In this document: piece by piece, positions 7,641-16,782 of the stretch | How the letters are laid out: each line of letters opens with the position of its first letter | How positions within the stretch are numbered: position 1 is the stretch's first letter | Assembly: GCF_003432065.1 (NCBI RefSeq) | Contig: NZ_QWDE01000004.1 | Location: 124,001-188,000 of the forward strand | Origin: Mucilaginibacter terrenus | Lineage (GTDB): Bacteria; Bacteroidota; Bacteroidia; Sphingobacteriales; Sphingobacteriaceae | Reading direction: 5' to 3' | DNA length: 64,000 nt | Notes under the pieces: generated by a model | Database searches by the model: none | The model's input: only the letters and a program-made list of their open reading frames with translations | Told to the model about the DNA's origin: nothing | Translations under genes and position numbers: made by a program

Positions 7641-10600
7641 ATGGAAAGTATTCCACCATATAACCCCACGCATAAAATACGTTTTGTTACCGCCGCCGCA
7701 TTGTTCGACGGGCATGATGCTACTATTAACATTATGCGCCGCATACTGCAAAGCACCGGTGCCGAGGTGATACACCTTGGGCACAACCGCAGCGTGGAAG
7801 AGGTGGTTACCTGCGCCATGCAGGAAGATGTACAGGGTATTGCGCTTACAAGTTACCAGGGCGGGCATTTAGAATACTTTAAATACATGCGCGATCTGCT
7901 CAACGAGCGTGGGGCAGCACGCATAAAAATTTTTGGCGGTGGTGGTGGCGTGTTCCTGCCTGACGAGATACAGGAACTGCACAGTTATGGCATTACCCGC
8001 ATTTACACACCGGATGACGGCCGACACATGGGCCTGCAGGGTATGATAAACCACATGATGCAGGAATGTGATTACCTCACCCCAACCCTATCCGCACAGG
8101 ACGAGGCGAATAATGCTGTTTCTATCGCGCGCAGCATAACTGCAGCGGAACTGGGCAGTGCACAACCACCCATTACTCACAACACTACACTTAGTCCACC
8201 AGTGCTGGGCATTACCGGCACTGGCGGTTCGGGAAAATCGTCGCTGGTAGATGAGTTTGTACGCAGATACCTGATGCAAACGGATAAGACGCTTGCTATT
8301 ATTTCTGTAGACCCCAGTAAACGCAAGACCGGCGGCGCCCTCCTTGGCGACCGCATCAGGATGAACGCCATTAACAGTTCAAGGGTATACATGCGTTCGT
8401 TGGCTACACGGCAGGCAAACCTGGCCTTGAGCAAGCATGTACAGGAGGCAATCGACATTTGCAGGCAGGCTGGCTATGACATGGTGATTGTGGAAACTTC
8501 CGGTATTGGACAGTCGGACACGATGATCACTGATTACTGCGATGTTTCGCTTTACGTGATGACACCTGAATTTGGCGCGGCTACCCAGTTGGAGAAAATA
8601 GACATGCTGGACTTTGCCGATCTGGTAGCACTCAATAAATTTGATAAACGTGGTGCGCTGGACGCGCTGAGAGATGTTCGAAAGCAGTACAAACGCAACC
8701 ACCAGCTGTTTGATGCTAAGGACGACGACCTGCCGGTATACGGCACTATGGCTTCGCAGTTTAACGATCCGGGTATGAACACCCTCTTTGCCGCCATCAT
8801 GCGGAAAGTACAGGAGAAAACCGGCGTTAGTTTAATAAAAGAAAATACAACATTATTCGCCACTGAAGGCGAATCTGAAAAGATATACATCATTCCGCCT
8901 GACCGGGTACGCTACCTTGCTGAGATAGCGGAAAGCAGCGCTGCATATACAGAATGGGTAAATGAGCAATGCCGTATAGCCCAGCAGATGTTCCAGGTTA
9001 AAGGTGCCATGGAGGTATTAGAAAAACACACGCCGGGCGTTTATCAGGGAGAAAATACTACCGGGGAATCTCTACAAGATGCTTACACCCACCTGGAGAG
9101 CCACCTGCACCCGGATTGCAAACGTTTGTTAAAGGAGTGGCCTGGTAAAGTTAACCGCTACAAAGGCGATGAATTTGTATATAAAGTGCGCGACAAGGAG
9201 TTTAGGCAGTCATTGAAGTATACTTCACTCGCAGGATTACAGATCTCCAAGATTGCGCTGCCAAAATACGAGGCCTGGGGCGATGTGCTGCGCTGGCTGC
9301 TTACAGAAAATGTGCCCGGCGAGTTCCCGTTTGCGGCAGGCGTTTTCCCGCTTAAGCAGGAGGGTGAAGACCCTACGCGAATGTTTGCCGGCGAAGGCGG
9401 GCCAGAGAGGACCAACAAGCGCTTCCATTATGTTTCTATGGGACAGCCGGCGCAGCGCCTATCCACGGCCTTTGACTCGGTAACCCTTTACGGCGAAGAC
9501 CCGCACATCCGGCCTGATATATATGGTAAAATCGGCAATTCGGGAGTGAGTATTGCCACATTGGACGATGCTAAAAAACTTTATTCCGGGTTTGATCTTT
9601 GTAATCCGTCCACATCGGTAAGCATGACCATAAACGGGCCTGCACCTATGCTGCTGGGCTTTTTCATGAACGCCGCTATTGACCAGCAGTGCGAGCTGTA
9701 CATCCGCAAGAACAAACTGGAGCATTTGGTTGAGGCTAAATTGAAAGGACAGTACGATGATAAGGGCAAGCAACGGCCTGCTTACGCAAATTTTGAAGAA
9801 ACCTTTGCTAAAATTGCCGGTTCGGCAGGAGGATTACAAGGTGCCAACAATGGCCTTGGATTAATGCTGCTTGGCATTACCGGCGACGAGGTGCTGCCTG
9901 CCGAGGTATACGAAAAAATTAAGGCATCCGCTATTTCCAAAGTAAGGGGTACCGTACAGGCAGATATCCTTAAAGAGGACCAGGCACAAAACACCTGCAT
10001 ATTCTCTACAGAATTTGCTTTGCGGATGATGGGCGATATGCAGCAATACTTCATCCGCAATAAAATACGCAACTTCTATTCGGTCTCCATATCGGGCTAT
10101 CACATTGCAGAAGCCGGCGCCAACCCCATAACACAACTGGCATTTACTTTAAGCAATGGCTTTACTTATGTGGAGTACTACTTAAGCCGCGGTATGCGTA
10201 TAGATGATTTTGCGCCAAACCTATCGTTCTTCTTCAGCAATGGTATCGACCCGGAGTATTCAGTGATCGGCCGGGTAGCACGCCGCATTTGGGCCAAAGC
10301 GATTAAAAACAAATACAAAGGGAACGAGCGCTCTCAAAAACTCAAGTACCATATCCAAACCAGCGGACGCTCGCTGCACGCGCAGGAGATAGACTTTAAC
10401 GACATTCGCACCACCTTGCAAGCGCTCTATGCTATTTACGATAATTGCAACTCGCTGCACACCAATGCTTATGATGAGGCGATCACCACCCCTACCGAAG
10501 AGTCGGTACGACGGGCTATGGCTATACAGCTCATCATCAATAGGGAATTGGGCCTTGCTAAAAATGAAAACCCCATCCAGGGATCGTTCATCATAGAGGA

Positions 10601-11045
10601 ACTGACCGACCTGGTAGAGCAGGCTGTACTTACAGAATTTAAAGCCATTAACGACCGTGGCGGCGTGCTTGGCGCTATGGAGACCATGTACCAGCGCAGC
10701 AAAATACAAGAGGAATCGCTCTATTACGAAACCCTTAAGCATACCGGCGAGTACCCTATAGTTGGCGTAAATACTTTTTTAAATCAAAAAGGCTCACCTA
10801 CTATCATCCCTGCCGAAGTGATCCGCGCTACCGAAGAAGAGAAGCAGGCGCAGATTAAAAACCTGGACGCTTTTCAGCAGCGGAATGCAGCCAAAGCAGG
10901 CGAACTGCTAAAACGTTTACAGCAAACAGCAATTGCAGGCGAAAACATATTTGCCGAACTGATGGAAGTATGCAAGTATTGTAGCCTTGGTCAAATTAGC
11001 CACGCTTTGTACGAAGTTGGCGGGCAATACCGGAGGAATATGTAG
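7641..11045 (+). CDS. icmF: Fused isobutyryl-CoA-type mutase (IcmF)
   Basis: Adenosylcobalamin-dependent acyl-CoA mutase fused to its own G-protein chaperone, 1134 residues. Domains in order: B12-binding domain with DGHD at 23-26 (H25 the lower cobalt ligand) and GGGGG near 96; a MeaB-like GTPase with GTGGSGKSS (about 196-204), VDPSKRKTGGALLGDR and NKFD near 332; then the mutase linker and TIM-barrel substrate domain (about 520-1100). This order is diagnostic of IcmF, which interconverts isobutyryl-CoA and n-butyryl-CoA (some relatives use pivalyl- or isovaleryl-CoA). Preceded by a palindrome/promoter that suggests regulation, perhaps by branched-chain acyl metabolism. Many long antisense frames inside are codon-bias shadows. 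Confidence 0.95.
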   Translation: MESIPPYNPTHKIRFVTAAALFDGHDATINIMRRILQSTGAEVIHLGHNRSVEEVVTCAMQEDVQGIALTSYQGGHLEYFKYMRDLLNERGAARIKIFGGGGGVFLPDEIQELHSYGITRIYTPDDGRHMGLQGMINHMMQECDYLTPTLSAQDEANNAVSIARSITAAELGSAQPPITHNTTLSPPVLGITGTGGSGKSSLVDEFVRRYLMQTDKTLAIISVDPSKRKTGGALLGDRIRMNAINSSRVYMRSLATRQANLALSKHVQEAIDICRQAGYDMVIVETSGIGQSDTMITDYCDVSLYVMTPEFGAATQLEKIDMLDFADLVALNKFDKRGALDALRDVRKQYKRNHQLFDAKDDDLPVYGTMASQFNDPGMNTLFAAIMRKVQEKTGVSLIKENTTLFATEGESEKIYIIPPDRVRYLAEIAESSAAYTEWVNEQCRIAQQMFQVKGAMEVLEKHTPGVYQGENTTGESLQDAYTHLESHLHPDCKRLLKEWPGKVNRYKGDEFVYKVRDKEFRQSLKYTSLAGLQISKIALPKYEAWGDVLRWLLTENVPGEFPFAAGVFPLKQEGEDPTRMFAGEGGPERTNKRFHYVSMGQPAQRLSTAFDSVTLYGEDPHIRPDIYGKIGNSGVSIATLDDAKKLYSGFDLCNPSTSVSMTINGPAPMLLGFFMNAAIDQQCELYIRKNKLEHLVEAKLKGQYDDKGKQRPAYANFEETFAKIAGSAGGLQGANNGLGLMLLGITGDEVLPAEVYEKIKASAISKVRGTVQADILKEDQAQNTCIFSTEFALRMMGDMQQYFIRNKIRNFYSVSISGYHIAEAGANPITQLAFTLSNGFTYVEYYLSRGMRIDDFAPNLSFFFSNGIDPEYSVIGRVARRIWAKAIKNKYKGNERSQKLKYHIQTSGRSLHAQEIDFNDIRTTLQALYAIYDNCNSLHTNAYDEAITTPTEESVRRAMAIQLIINRELGLAKNENPIQGSFIIEELTDLVEQAVLTEFKAINDRGGVLGAMETMYQRSKIQEESLYYETLKHTGEYPIVGVNTFLNQKGSPTIIPAEVIRATEEEKQAQIKNLDAFQQRNAAKAGELLKRLQQTAIAGENIFAELMEVCKYCSLGQISHALYEVGGQYRRNM

Positions 11046-11098
11046 TTTTTTCAAAAAGCTCAACATCTGGATTAACGCTTCCTCCTTATCTTCGCCAC

Positions 11099-11668
11099 AT
11101 GGCAAACACCATCGAAGATAAAACCTTTACCAGCCTGGCTGTAGCAGACCTGAAAGCAGCCGGCACTTACGAGAACTGCACTTTCAAAGCTTGCTTATGG
11201 CCTAAGGCTTACCTTAACGGTTTCATTTTCATCGACTGTGTATTTGAAGAGTGCGACCTGACACAAGCCGATATTGGGAATTCAGGTCTGCAGAACGCTG
11301 TGTTCAAGAACTGCCGGTTAAATGAGGTAAACTTTAGTAAAGGTCTCGATTTCCTGTTTGCTGTTAATTTTGAAGGATGCGTGCTGGATCATGCTGTTTT
11401 TCACCGAAAGAAGAATAAAAAAGCCAACTTTACGGACTGCTCTCTGCGCGAAGCCGACTTTTCGGATACTGACCTTACAGACGCCAAGTTTGTCAACTGC
11501 GACCTTCATCGTGCGGCGTTTAGCCAAACCATCCTCAGGAACGCCGACCTGCGTACGTCCTACAACTTCACTATCGACCCGGATGATAATGTAGTTAAAA
11601 ACGCGCGCTTTTCTGTCCACGGGCTGCCCGGGCTGTTGGAAAAATATAGCTTGCGGATAACCGGCTGA
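11099..11668 (+). CDS. Pentapeptide-repeat protein
   Basis: 189 residues with A(D/N)LXX-type repeats across most of the length, for example ANFTDCSLREADFSDTDL and LTDAKFVNCDLHRAAFSQTI, which form a right-handed quadrilateral beta-helix. Some relatives (Qnr, MfpA) mimic DNA and protect gyrase; nothing here shows that this one does. The C-terminal 40 residues are not repetitive (NFTIDPDDNVVKNARFSVHG), as in other stand-alone soluble members. It follows icmF by 53 bp and may be cotranscribed with it. Confidence 0.85.
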   Translation: MANTIEDKTFTSLAVADLKAAGTYENCTFKACLWPKAYLNGFIFIDCVFEECDLTQADIGNSGLQNAVFKNCRLNEVNFSKGLDFLFAVNFEGCVLDHAVFHRKKNKKANFTDCSLREADFSDTDLTDAKFVNCDLHRAAFSQTILRNADLRTSYNFTIDPDDNVVKNARFSVHGLPGLLEKYSLRITG

Positions 11669-11829
11669 TGTTTTAATTGCCTATCGGCAACCGTCTGCTT
11701 CATTAATGCGTAATTACGGCATTGTAGCTGTGTAAATTATTGGTGACCAACACCTGGCAATCACAAACAATTTCAGCTGTTACCGTATTATAGTTTCTAA
11801 CGCAGGTTACACTGCCATTAATCCAGTTT

Positions 11830-12888
11830 ATGCCATCTATTGCATCCGTATCGGGTATTGCCCTCCCTTATAAAGTACCACAGGCTGAAGTTAAAGCGCA
11901 GGCACGGGCTTTATTTGCGCCAAACTTTCCGCAGGTAGACAGGCTGATGCCGGCCTTCGACAATACGGAGATTGTCACCCGTAACTTCTGCAAGCCCATC
12001 AGCTACTACGCAGAACCCAACACCTTTGAGCAGCGTAATGACGACTACATCAGCAATGCTTTGGAGTACAGTATTCAGGCAATTGAGGAATGCGTTGCAA
12101 AAGCGGGCATCAACAACGAGGAAATTACCGACCTGGTTTTTGTTTCGACCACCGGCTTGGCAACACCAAGTATAGATGCGCTCATTATCAATAAAATGCG
12201 GCTCGATCCGCACATCAACCGTATACCGGTTTGGGGCCTGGGCTGCGGCGGTGGCGTGAGCGGCATGGCCAAAGCCAATACACTGGCCAAAGCCAATCCG
12301 GATGCGATAGTGCTGCTGGTAGCGGTGGAGCTGTGTTCGCTCACGCTGATCAACAACGACTACAGCAAGAGCAACTTTATCGGCAGCAGCTTATTTAGCG
12401 ATGGGGTTGCAGCTGTTATTCTTAAAGGCGACAACCACACCAACAATACAGGCGTAAAGCCCGTAGCGTCCAGCAGTAAGTTGTACTATGACTCACTTGA
12501 AGTAATGGGCTGGGACTTTAAAGACACCGGCTTTAAGGTACTTTTCAGTAAAGATATTCCTACATTTATTCACCAAAACATTCGGGGAGATATCGACGCG
12601 TTTTTGGCCAAACAAAACCTGGAGCTGAAGGATATTAAGAACTTTATTTTTCACCCTGGCGGCAAAAAAGTACTTGACGCTTATGAGGACACTTTGCAGG
12701 CAGAAGGCGACTTTTTGAAGAACACCCGCCAGGTGATGAACGAAAACGGTAATATGAGCAGCGTTACTGTTTTGTACGTGCTGGATAAATTTATAACCGA
12801 TGGTTTTGAGGATGGTTATGGCCTGATGCTGGCTATGGGGCCTGGCTTTAGCAGCGAAATGGTATTACTGGAAATGAAGAACAATTAA
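11830..12888 (+). CDS. Type III polyketide synthase
   Basis: Chalcone-synthase-like homodimeric enzyme that extends acyl-CoA starters with malonyl-CoA, giving alkylpyrones or alkylresorcinols. The Cys-His-Asn catalytic triad is complete: C139 in GLGCGGG, H275 in FHPGGKK and N308 in GNMSS. 352 residues is normal. The next gene starts 3 nt after the stop and encodes a membrane methyltransferase-like protein; in Bacillus the homologous pair BpsA/BpsB makes alkylpyrones and methylates them. A membrane-resident phenolic or pyrone lipid is the likely product; the starter acyl chain cannot be read from sequence. Confidence 0.93.
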   Translation: MPSIASVSGIALPYKVPQAEVKAQARALFAPNFPQVDRLMPAFDNTEIVTRNFCKPISYYAEPNTFEQRNDDYISNALEYSIQAIEECVAKAGINNEEITDLVFVSTTGLATPSIDALIINKMRLDPHINRIPVWGLGCGGGVSGMAKANTLAKANPDAIVLLVAVELCSLTLINNDYSKSNFIGSSLFSDGVAAVILKGDNHTNNTGVKPVASSSKLYYDSLEVMGWDFKDTGFKVLFSKDIPTFIHQNIRGDIDAFLAKQNLELKDIKNFIFHPGGKKVLDAYEDTLQAEGDFLKNTRQVMNENGNMSSVTVLYVLDKFITDGFEDGYGLMLAMGPGFSSEMVLLEMKNN

Positions 12889-12890
12889 AT

Positions 12891-13379
12891 ATGGCTTTTA
12901 TCATCTTTATTGTTTTCGTAATCGCCCAACGCCTGCTGGAGTTGGTTGTTGCGAAACGCAATGAAGCCTGGGCACGCAGCCAGGGGGCTGTCGAATACGG
13001 GCAAGGCCATTACCCGTTTATTGTTGCGCTGCATACGTGCTTCATTATCTCCATGATTGTGGAGTACTTTAGTTGGGGCGGCAGCTTCAGCCTTGTTTTC
13101 CTGATCTTATTCCTGTTGCTTATTTCACTTAAAATATGGGCGCTTTCCTCCCTGGGCAAATACTGGAACACCAAAATCCTGCGCATACCTAATTCTATAT
13201 TCATAAAAAAAGGCCCATATAAATACTTTAAGCACCCCAATTACTTTATTGTGATCTGCGAGATCATCGTCATTCCTATGGTTTTCGGCCTATACCTCAC
13301 CGCTATAATATTTACCCTTCTGAATGCTGTTATGCTTACAGTACGTATAAGGGAAGAAGAGCGGGTTTGGGCGGAATGA
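12891..13379 (+). CDS. Isoprenylcysteine carboxyl methyltransferase-like (BpsB-like)
   Basis: 162-residue integral membrane protein of the ICMT/phospholipid methyltransferase family, with hydrophobic helices at about 1-15, 42-60 and 65-85, and the conserved segment KKGPYKYFKHPNYF (about residues 104-117) followed by a last helix pair. In type III PKS operons, such proteins O-methylate alkylpyrones with SAM. Translation is probably coupled to the PKS gene, which ends 2 nt before the ATG. The pair forms a two-gene operon; no promoter could be fixed. Confidence 0.88.
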   Translation: MAFIIFIVFVIAQRLLELVVAKRNEAWARSQGAVEYGQGHYPFIVALHTCFIISMIVEYFSWGGSFSLVFLILFLLLISLKIWALSSLGKYWNTKILRIPNSIFIKKGPYKYFKHPNYFIVICEIIVIPMVFGLYLTAIIFTLLNAVMLTVRIREEERVWAE

Positions 13380-13410
13380 TATTATTATAATTCCAAAGAT
13401 CCTGAATGCA

Positions 13411-13445
13411 TCTTATCCCCTCTTGAGAGGGGCAGGGGTGTGTTT
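13411..13445. repeat. GC-rich palindromic intergenic repeat
   Basis: CCCCTCT TG AGAGGGG (13417-13432) followed by CAGGGGTGTG. A similar C-run/G-run palindrome occurs at 51556-51578. Such short palindromes are scattered in many Bacteroidota genomes; copy number here is not known. Confidence 0.5.
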
Positions 13446-13535
13446 CGACTACTACAAGCACGAGACGTAATACGTGCTTGGTCTTGCTTTAAGGCGTATA
13501 TATTCTGCTTTTTACCTACCTTACATCATCTGTTT

Positions 13536-14252
13536 ATGAAAAAGCTTTTAGCCTTTATTGTCTTTTTGTTTATTGCTGACGCTGCACTTGCGCAAGCCGA
13601 CAGTACTGTTTATGATAAATTCAACACATTTAACAACCAGGTATTAAAGGGTAAGGTTACCAAAGCAGATGCACAAAAGAAATTTAAGGAGTTTAAAGCT
13701 TTTCTTTTAAAACAATCGGCATCCACCGGCAGCGGCAATGGCGCCAACTGGGCATTTCCTCTTGAAGGCTACAGCTACAAGGCAGTAGGCGGCACCAACG
13801 GCAACGGCTACTCCGACAAAGGCTTCCGTTATCTTGATGGCAACAAACATGGTGCACACCCCGCACATGACATTTTCATCAGCGACAAAAACCAGGACTG
13901 TATGGATGACCACATGCTCAAGCCTGTAAACGTATTAGCAGTTAAAGCGGGGATTGTTGTTGCATGTACCAACCAGTGGGATGCACAGGGCAATATGCGG
14001 GGTGGCAGGTACATCTGGATCTATCATCCAGAAGGATTCTTCACCTACTATGCGCACAACCGGCAAATATTTGTTAAGCCTGGTGATAATGTACAGGAAG
14101 GCCAGAAAATAGCAGAGGTGGGTCGCACAGGTTTTAACGCCTACCAAAAACGCTCGCCCACGCACCTGCACTTTTCGGCCTTTAAATTAGCCGATGATAT
14201 ACCCGCGCCCTTCAATCCTTACACCCAACTTAAAAGCGCAATCACTAAATGA
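13536..14252 (+). CDS. Secreted M23-family peptidase
   Basis: 238 residues with a signal peptide (MKKLLAFIVFLFIADAALAQ). The C-terminal LytM/M23 domain has the zinc ligands in HPAHDIF (His and Asp) and THLHFS (HxH), plus the GHYxxYAHN-like stretch FFTYYAHNRQIFVKPGD. Family members cut peptidoglycan cross-bridges in the periplasm. The in-frame upstream extension to 13440 is rejected because the signal peptide begins at 13536. Its stop overlaps the start of the DUF4846 frame (ATGA), so the two genes were translationally coupled. Confidence 0.92.
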   Translation: MKKLLAFIVFLFIADAALAQADSTVYDKFNTFNNQVLKGKVTKADAQKKFKEFKAFLLKQSASTGSGNGANWAFPLEGYSYKAVGGTNGNGYSDKGFRYLDGNKHGAHPAHDIFISDKNQDCMDDHMLKPVNVLAVKAGIVVACTNQWDAQGNMRGGRYIWIYHPEGFFTYYAHNRQIFVKPGDNVQEGQKIAEVGRTGFNAYQKRSPTHLHFSAFKLADDIPAPFNPYTQLKSAITK

Positions 14253-15005
14253 AACACCTTGCCTTAATACTTCTGCTGCTTATTAACACGGCTTTTAAAC
14301 CAGCCGACGTAATCAGCACCCGTTTTAACCCACCTGCAGGTTACCACAGGGTTGCAGCTCCTGCGGGTAGCTTTGGCGCTTACCTGCAATCGTTACCGCT
14401 TAAACCCGCCGGCACGCAAACCAAAACATACAAGGGTGCAACTGTCCGCACAGACGCTTATACCGCGGCGGTGGTAGACTTAAGCATCGGCACACAGGAC
14501 CTGCAGCAATGCGCAGACGCCGTTATACGCCTGCGTGCAGAGTACCTGTACAAACAAAACAATTACAAGGCAATTGCCTTTAACTTCACCAGCGGCTTTA
14601 AATGCGACTTTGTACATTATGCAGATGGCTACCGGTACAGCAGTGAGCGCTGGGTTAAAAACGGGCAAAGATTACAGCTACGGCAGCTTTATGCGTTACC
14701 TAACCCTGGTATTTAGCTACGCCGGCACTATATCCCTGGAGAAGGAACTAAAAGCTGTTCAGAATACAGCAGCGCTGCAGCCCGGTGATATCTTCATACA
14801 CGGCGGCTCGCCGGGGCACTGCTTTATTGTGGTTGATGTTGCAGAGAATGCATCGCATCAGAAGATGTTTATGTTGGCACAGAGTTTTATGCCTGCGCAA
14901 AACATACAAGTACTGCAAAATGGTTCGCCATGGTTCAGTTTATCAGAAACTGCAGATGTGCCTTATGGTGAGCTGGTAGCGGCGAAATACCTACGTAGGT
15001 TTTAG
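14249..15005 (+). pseudogene. DUF4846 protein, broken by a +1 frameshift
   Basis: Two frames together give one DUF4846-like protein. The first (14249-14716) has a signal peptide and reads well to RYSSERWVK; the second, offset by one base, continues with GKDYSYGSFMRYLTLVFSYA and runs to 15005. The shift falls at GTTAAAAACGGGC near 14656-14668: removing one A from the run of five gives V-K-T-G-K-D-Y, a natural sequence. This is a one-base insertion in a homopolymer, so either a recent mutation or a sequencing error. DUF4846 is of unknown function and probably periplasmic. Confidence 0.8.
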
Positions 15006-15060
15006 CGTAATATGGTAAGCGGAAGAGTAAATTAAAACAAAGAGAAGTTTTAAGAAGGAA

Positions 15061-15090
15061 AATAGGCATGGCTATTGCCATAGCCTATAC
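15061..15090 (+). other. Hairpin after the DUF4846 gene
   Basis: ATAGGCATGGC (15062-15072), loop TATT, GCCATAGCCTAT (15077-15088) with one bulged A. No T-run follows, so a terminator role is uncertain. Confidence 0.4.
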
Positions 15091-15105
15091 ACTTAATAAT
15101 TTACT

Positions 15106-15366
15106 ATGAAAGATCTGCTGTCAAACGCGCTCCATATATTCATCATTCTTATGATCGCCGGTTTTGTCGTCGGTGGCATATTAGCCGTCACCGGCACGTT
15201 CGATCATTGGAGTTCCCGGTACGTACTGAAACGCCGTCGCCAGCGCCTTATGCGCAACCGCCGCGCCGAGCTAAGGAACACCAAACAACAAGTACAAAAT
15301 ACCAGCCCGCATTATGAAACTCGTGCCAACCGAGGAGGTGACAACTACAACCAAAGGCCGGCATAA
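15106..15366 (+). CDS. Small single-span membrane protein, unknown
   Basis: 86 residues: one strong transmembrane helix at about 8-31 (HIFIILMIAGFVVGGILAVTG), then an arginine-rich segment (KRRRQRLMRNRRAELRN) and a polar tail. By charge the tail should be cytoplasmic. No family recognised. The base composition and ATG with its own spacer support a real gene, but there is no domain match. Confidence 0.5.
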   Translation: MKDLLSNALHIFIILMIAGFVVGGILAVTGTFDHWSSRYVLKRRRQRLMRNRRAELRNTKQQVQNTSPHYETRANRGGDNYNQRPA

Positions 15367-15673
15367 TCACCCATTCCGTATGCAAAAAACAGGTACCTTA
15401 TTAGGGGTTACCTGCAAAAGCGTGCACAATTTAGCTTGTTTTATACAGACGCGCCTAGCAACAACTTTCGACTGCACAAAAATGTGGTTTTTGCAGGTTT
15501 TTGTCCACGCATTTGCCCCTATGGTTAACTTTAAAGCAAAGTACCAGCGACCAATATTTTGCGTCTAAAAAACACTTGATGGCAGTTTGAGTTTACATCT
15601 AAATGTTTCATCGCTGTTACATATTAAACCTTAGCAGCGTAAACTCATCTACAAAGTAATTAAAGACACTCAC
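15367..15673. other. 307-bp spacer, no gene seen
   Basis: Between the small membrane protein and the SIMPL gene. An open frame crosses into it from the upstream gene, but it has no start signal or protein-like composition. No tRNA, terminator or exact repeat is visible. The last 100 bp should contain the SIMPL promoter, but no perfect TAnnTTTG is present. Confidence 0.5.
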
Positions 15674-16363
15674 ATGAAAAAGTTAATTGTACTAGCCGCG
15701 CTCATCGCATCAACCGCAACAACATTTGCCCAAACGGTAGATCTGCGCCGTAAAATAGAGGTTACCGGCATAGCCGAGCAGGAGGTTACCCCAGACATTA
15801 TTAATGTATCCATCTCACTTAAAGAGTACCTGGATGGCAAGAAGAAAGTGACCATATCACAACTTGAAAATCAGCTGGAAAAAGCGGTTGCTGAAGCTGG
15901 CATAGCAAAAGAAGATTTCACCATAAACAGCTTATCTTCATGGAATTACGCTACTGAAAAAAAGAAGAATCCCGACTTTTTGGCCAGCAAAACTTATGGC
16001 ATCAAGTTCCGCGATTTGAACAAGTTCGATCAAATATTAAGCAAGGTTGATGCAAAGGGTATCCAGTACACCAATATTGATAGCTACGATTATTCTAAGA
16101 TCAATACAGTTAAAAATGACTTGAAACTCAAAGCATTGCTTGCCGCGCGTGATAAGGCTGCATTCCTAGTGAACGGCTTAGGCGATAAACTTGGCAGTGC
16201 ACTGAACATTGTAGAAAACGACAACAGCAGTTTCCCTAGTCCGCGCAACGTTATGTACATGGCTAAAGCATCAATGGCCGATGCAGCAGCTCCAGAATCT
16301 GACGTAGACTTTAAGAAAATAAAGCTTAGCTTCCAGATAAACGCCGTATTCGAGATCAAGTAA
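15674..16363 (+). CDS. SIMPL-domain (DUF541) periplasmic protein
   Basis: 229 residues with signal peptide MKKLIVLAALIASTATTFAQ and a SIMPL/DUF541 domain: RRKIEVTGIAEQEVTPDIINVSIS near the N-terminus, the central ISQLENQLEKAV helix and the repeat-like C-terminal half. Known members (for example the E. coli oxidative-stress protein YggE) form oligomeric rings in the periplasm; the biochemical role is unclear. Followed by a strong terminator, so monocistronic. Confidence 0.9.
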   Translation: MKKLIVLAALIASTATTFAQTVDLRRKIEVTGIAEQEVTPDIINVSISLKEYLDGKKKVTISQLENQLEKAVAEAGIAKEDFTINSLSSWNYATEKKKNPDFLASKTYGIKFRDLNKFDQILSKVDAKGIQYTNIDSYDYSKINTVKNDLKLKALLAARDKAAFLVNGLGDKLGSALNIVENDNSSFPSPRNVMYMAKASMADAAAPESDVDFKKIKLSFQINAVFEIK

Positions 16364-16380
16364 TATCAACTAAATACATT

Positions 16381-16415
16381 AAAAAGCAGGGCTAAAAGCC
16401 CTGCTTTTTATTTTT
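16381..16415 (+). terminator. Intrinsic terminator after the SIMPL gene
   Basis: Stem AGCAGGGCT / AGCCCTGCT (16385-16393, 16397-16405), 3-nt loop, then TTTTATTTTT; flanking A/T runs extend the stem. Confidence 0.9.
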
Positions 16416-16466
16416 AAAACAAGATTAAAATACATGGGTTAATATTATGAACTTTAAATTAATACC

Positions 16467-16685
16467 ATGAAGACCCTCAAAGCATTTGCAATAACTACCC
16501 TCATAGCCCTAACTTTCGCTGCCTGCGATCCTAAAAGGAATAATGCAACGCTTGGCAGTGGTAATGATTCTTTAAATTCAGGCGCTAAGCCCGACACCAG
16601 CAATTCGGCACAGGACTCCAGCCGTAAAGACTCGAGCAGTAAAGGCAATGTAAATCCTACAGGTCACGCTACACCGCAACATTAG
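16467..16685 (+). CDS. Small lipoprotein, low-complexity tail
   Basis: 72 residues. A type II signal peptide is visible (MKTLKAFAITTLIALTFAAC, lipobox TFAAC with Cys at 20); the mature part is only about 50 residues, rich in Ser, Asn, Asp, Lys and Pro (SNSAQDSSRKDSSSKGNVNP). It is probably an unstructured lipid-anchored peptide. No family recognised. Such short lipoproteins are frequent in Bacteroidota. Confidence 0.65.
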   Translation: MKTLKAFAITTLIALTFAACDPKRNNATLGSGNDSLNSGAKPDTSNSAQDSSRKDSSSKGNVNPTGHATPQH

Positions 16686-16729
16686 GCTAGCGGTGTTTAA
16701 GTGGTTGTATTACTAACTGAAAATCAGGC

Positions 16730-16760
16730 TTGACATTGTAAAAAGTACCTTTTACCTTTA
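16730..16760 (+). promoter_or_regulatory. Promoter of the receiver-like gene
   Basis: TTGACA (16730-16735) and TACCTTTA (16753-16760; one mismatch to TAnnTTTG) at Bacteroidota-like spacing, 22 nt upstream of the ATG at 16783. Confidence 0.55.
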
Positions 16761-16782
16761 CAATACCTTAATTGATTTGAGC

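Noticed and set aside
10260..10742. Antisense ORFs inside icmF, and similar ones inside ileS, pyk and the GT2 fusion
   Set aside because: They are opposite-strand shadows of strongly codon-biased genes, without family-like sequence or initiation signals.
14656..14716. Programmed frameshifting in the DUF4846 gene
   Set aside because: The change needs +1 reading at an A-run; no slippery stop-codon context or downstream stimulatory structure is evident. A single-base insertion is simpler.
15314..15568. An 84-codon plus-strand frame at the end of the small membrane protein gene
   Set aside because: Overlaps the upstream gene out of frame, has no domain, and its composition is not protein-like.
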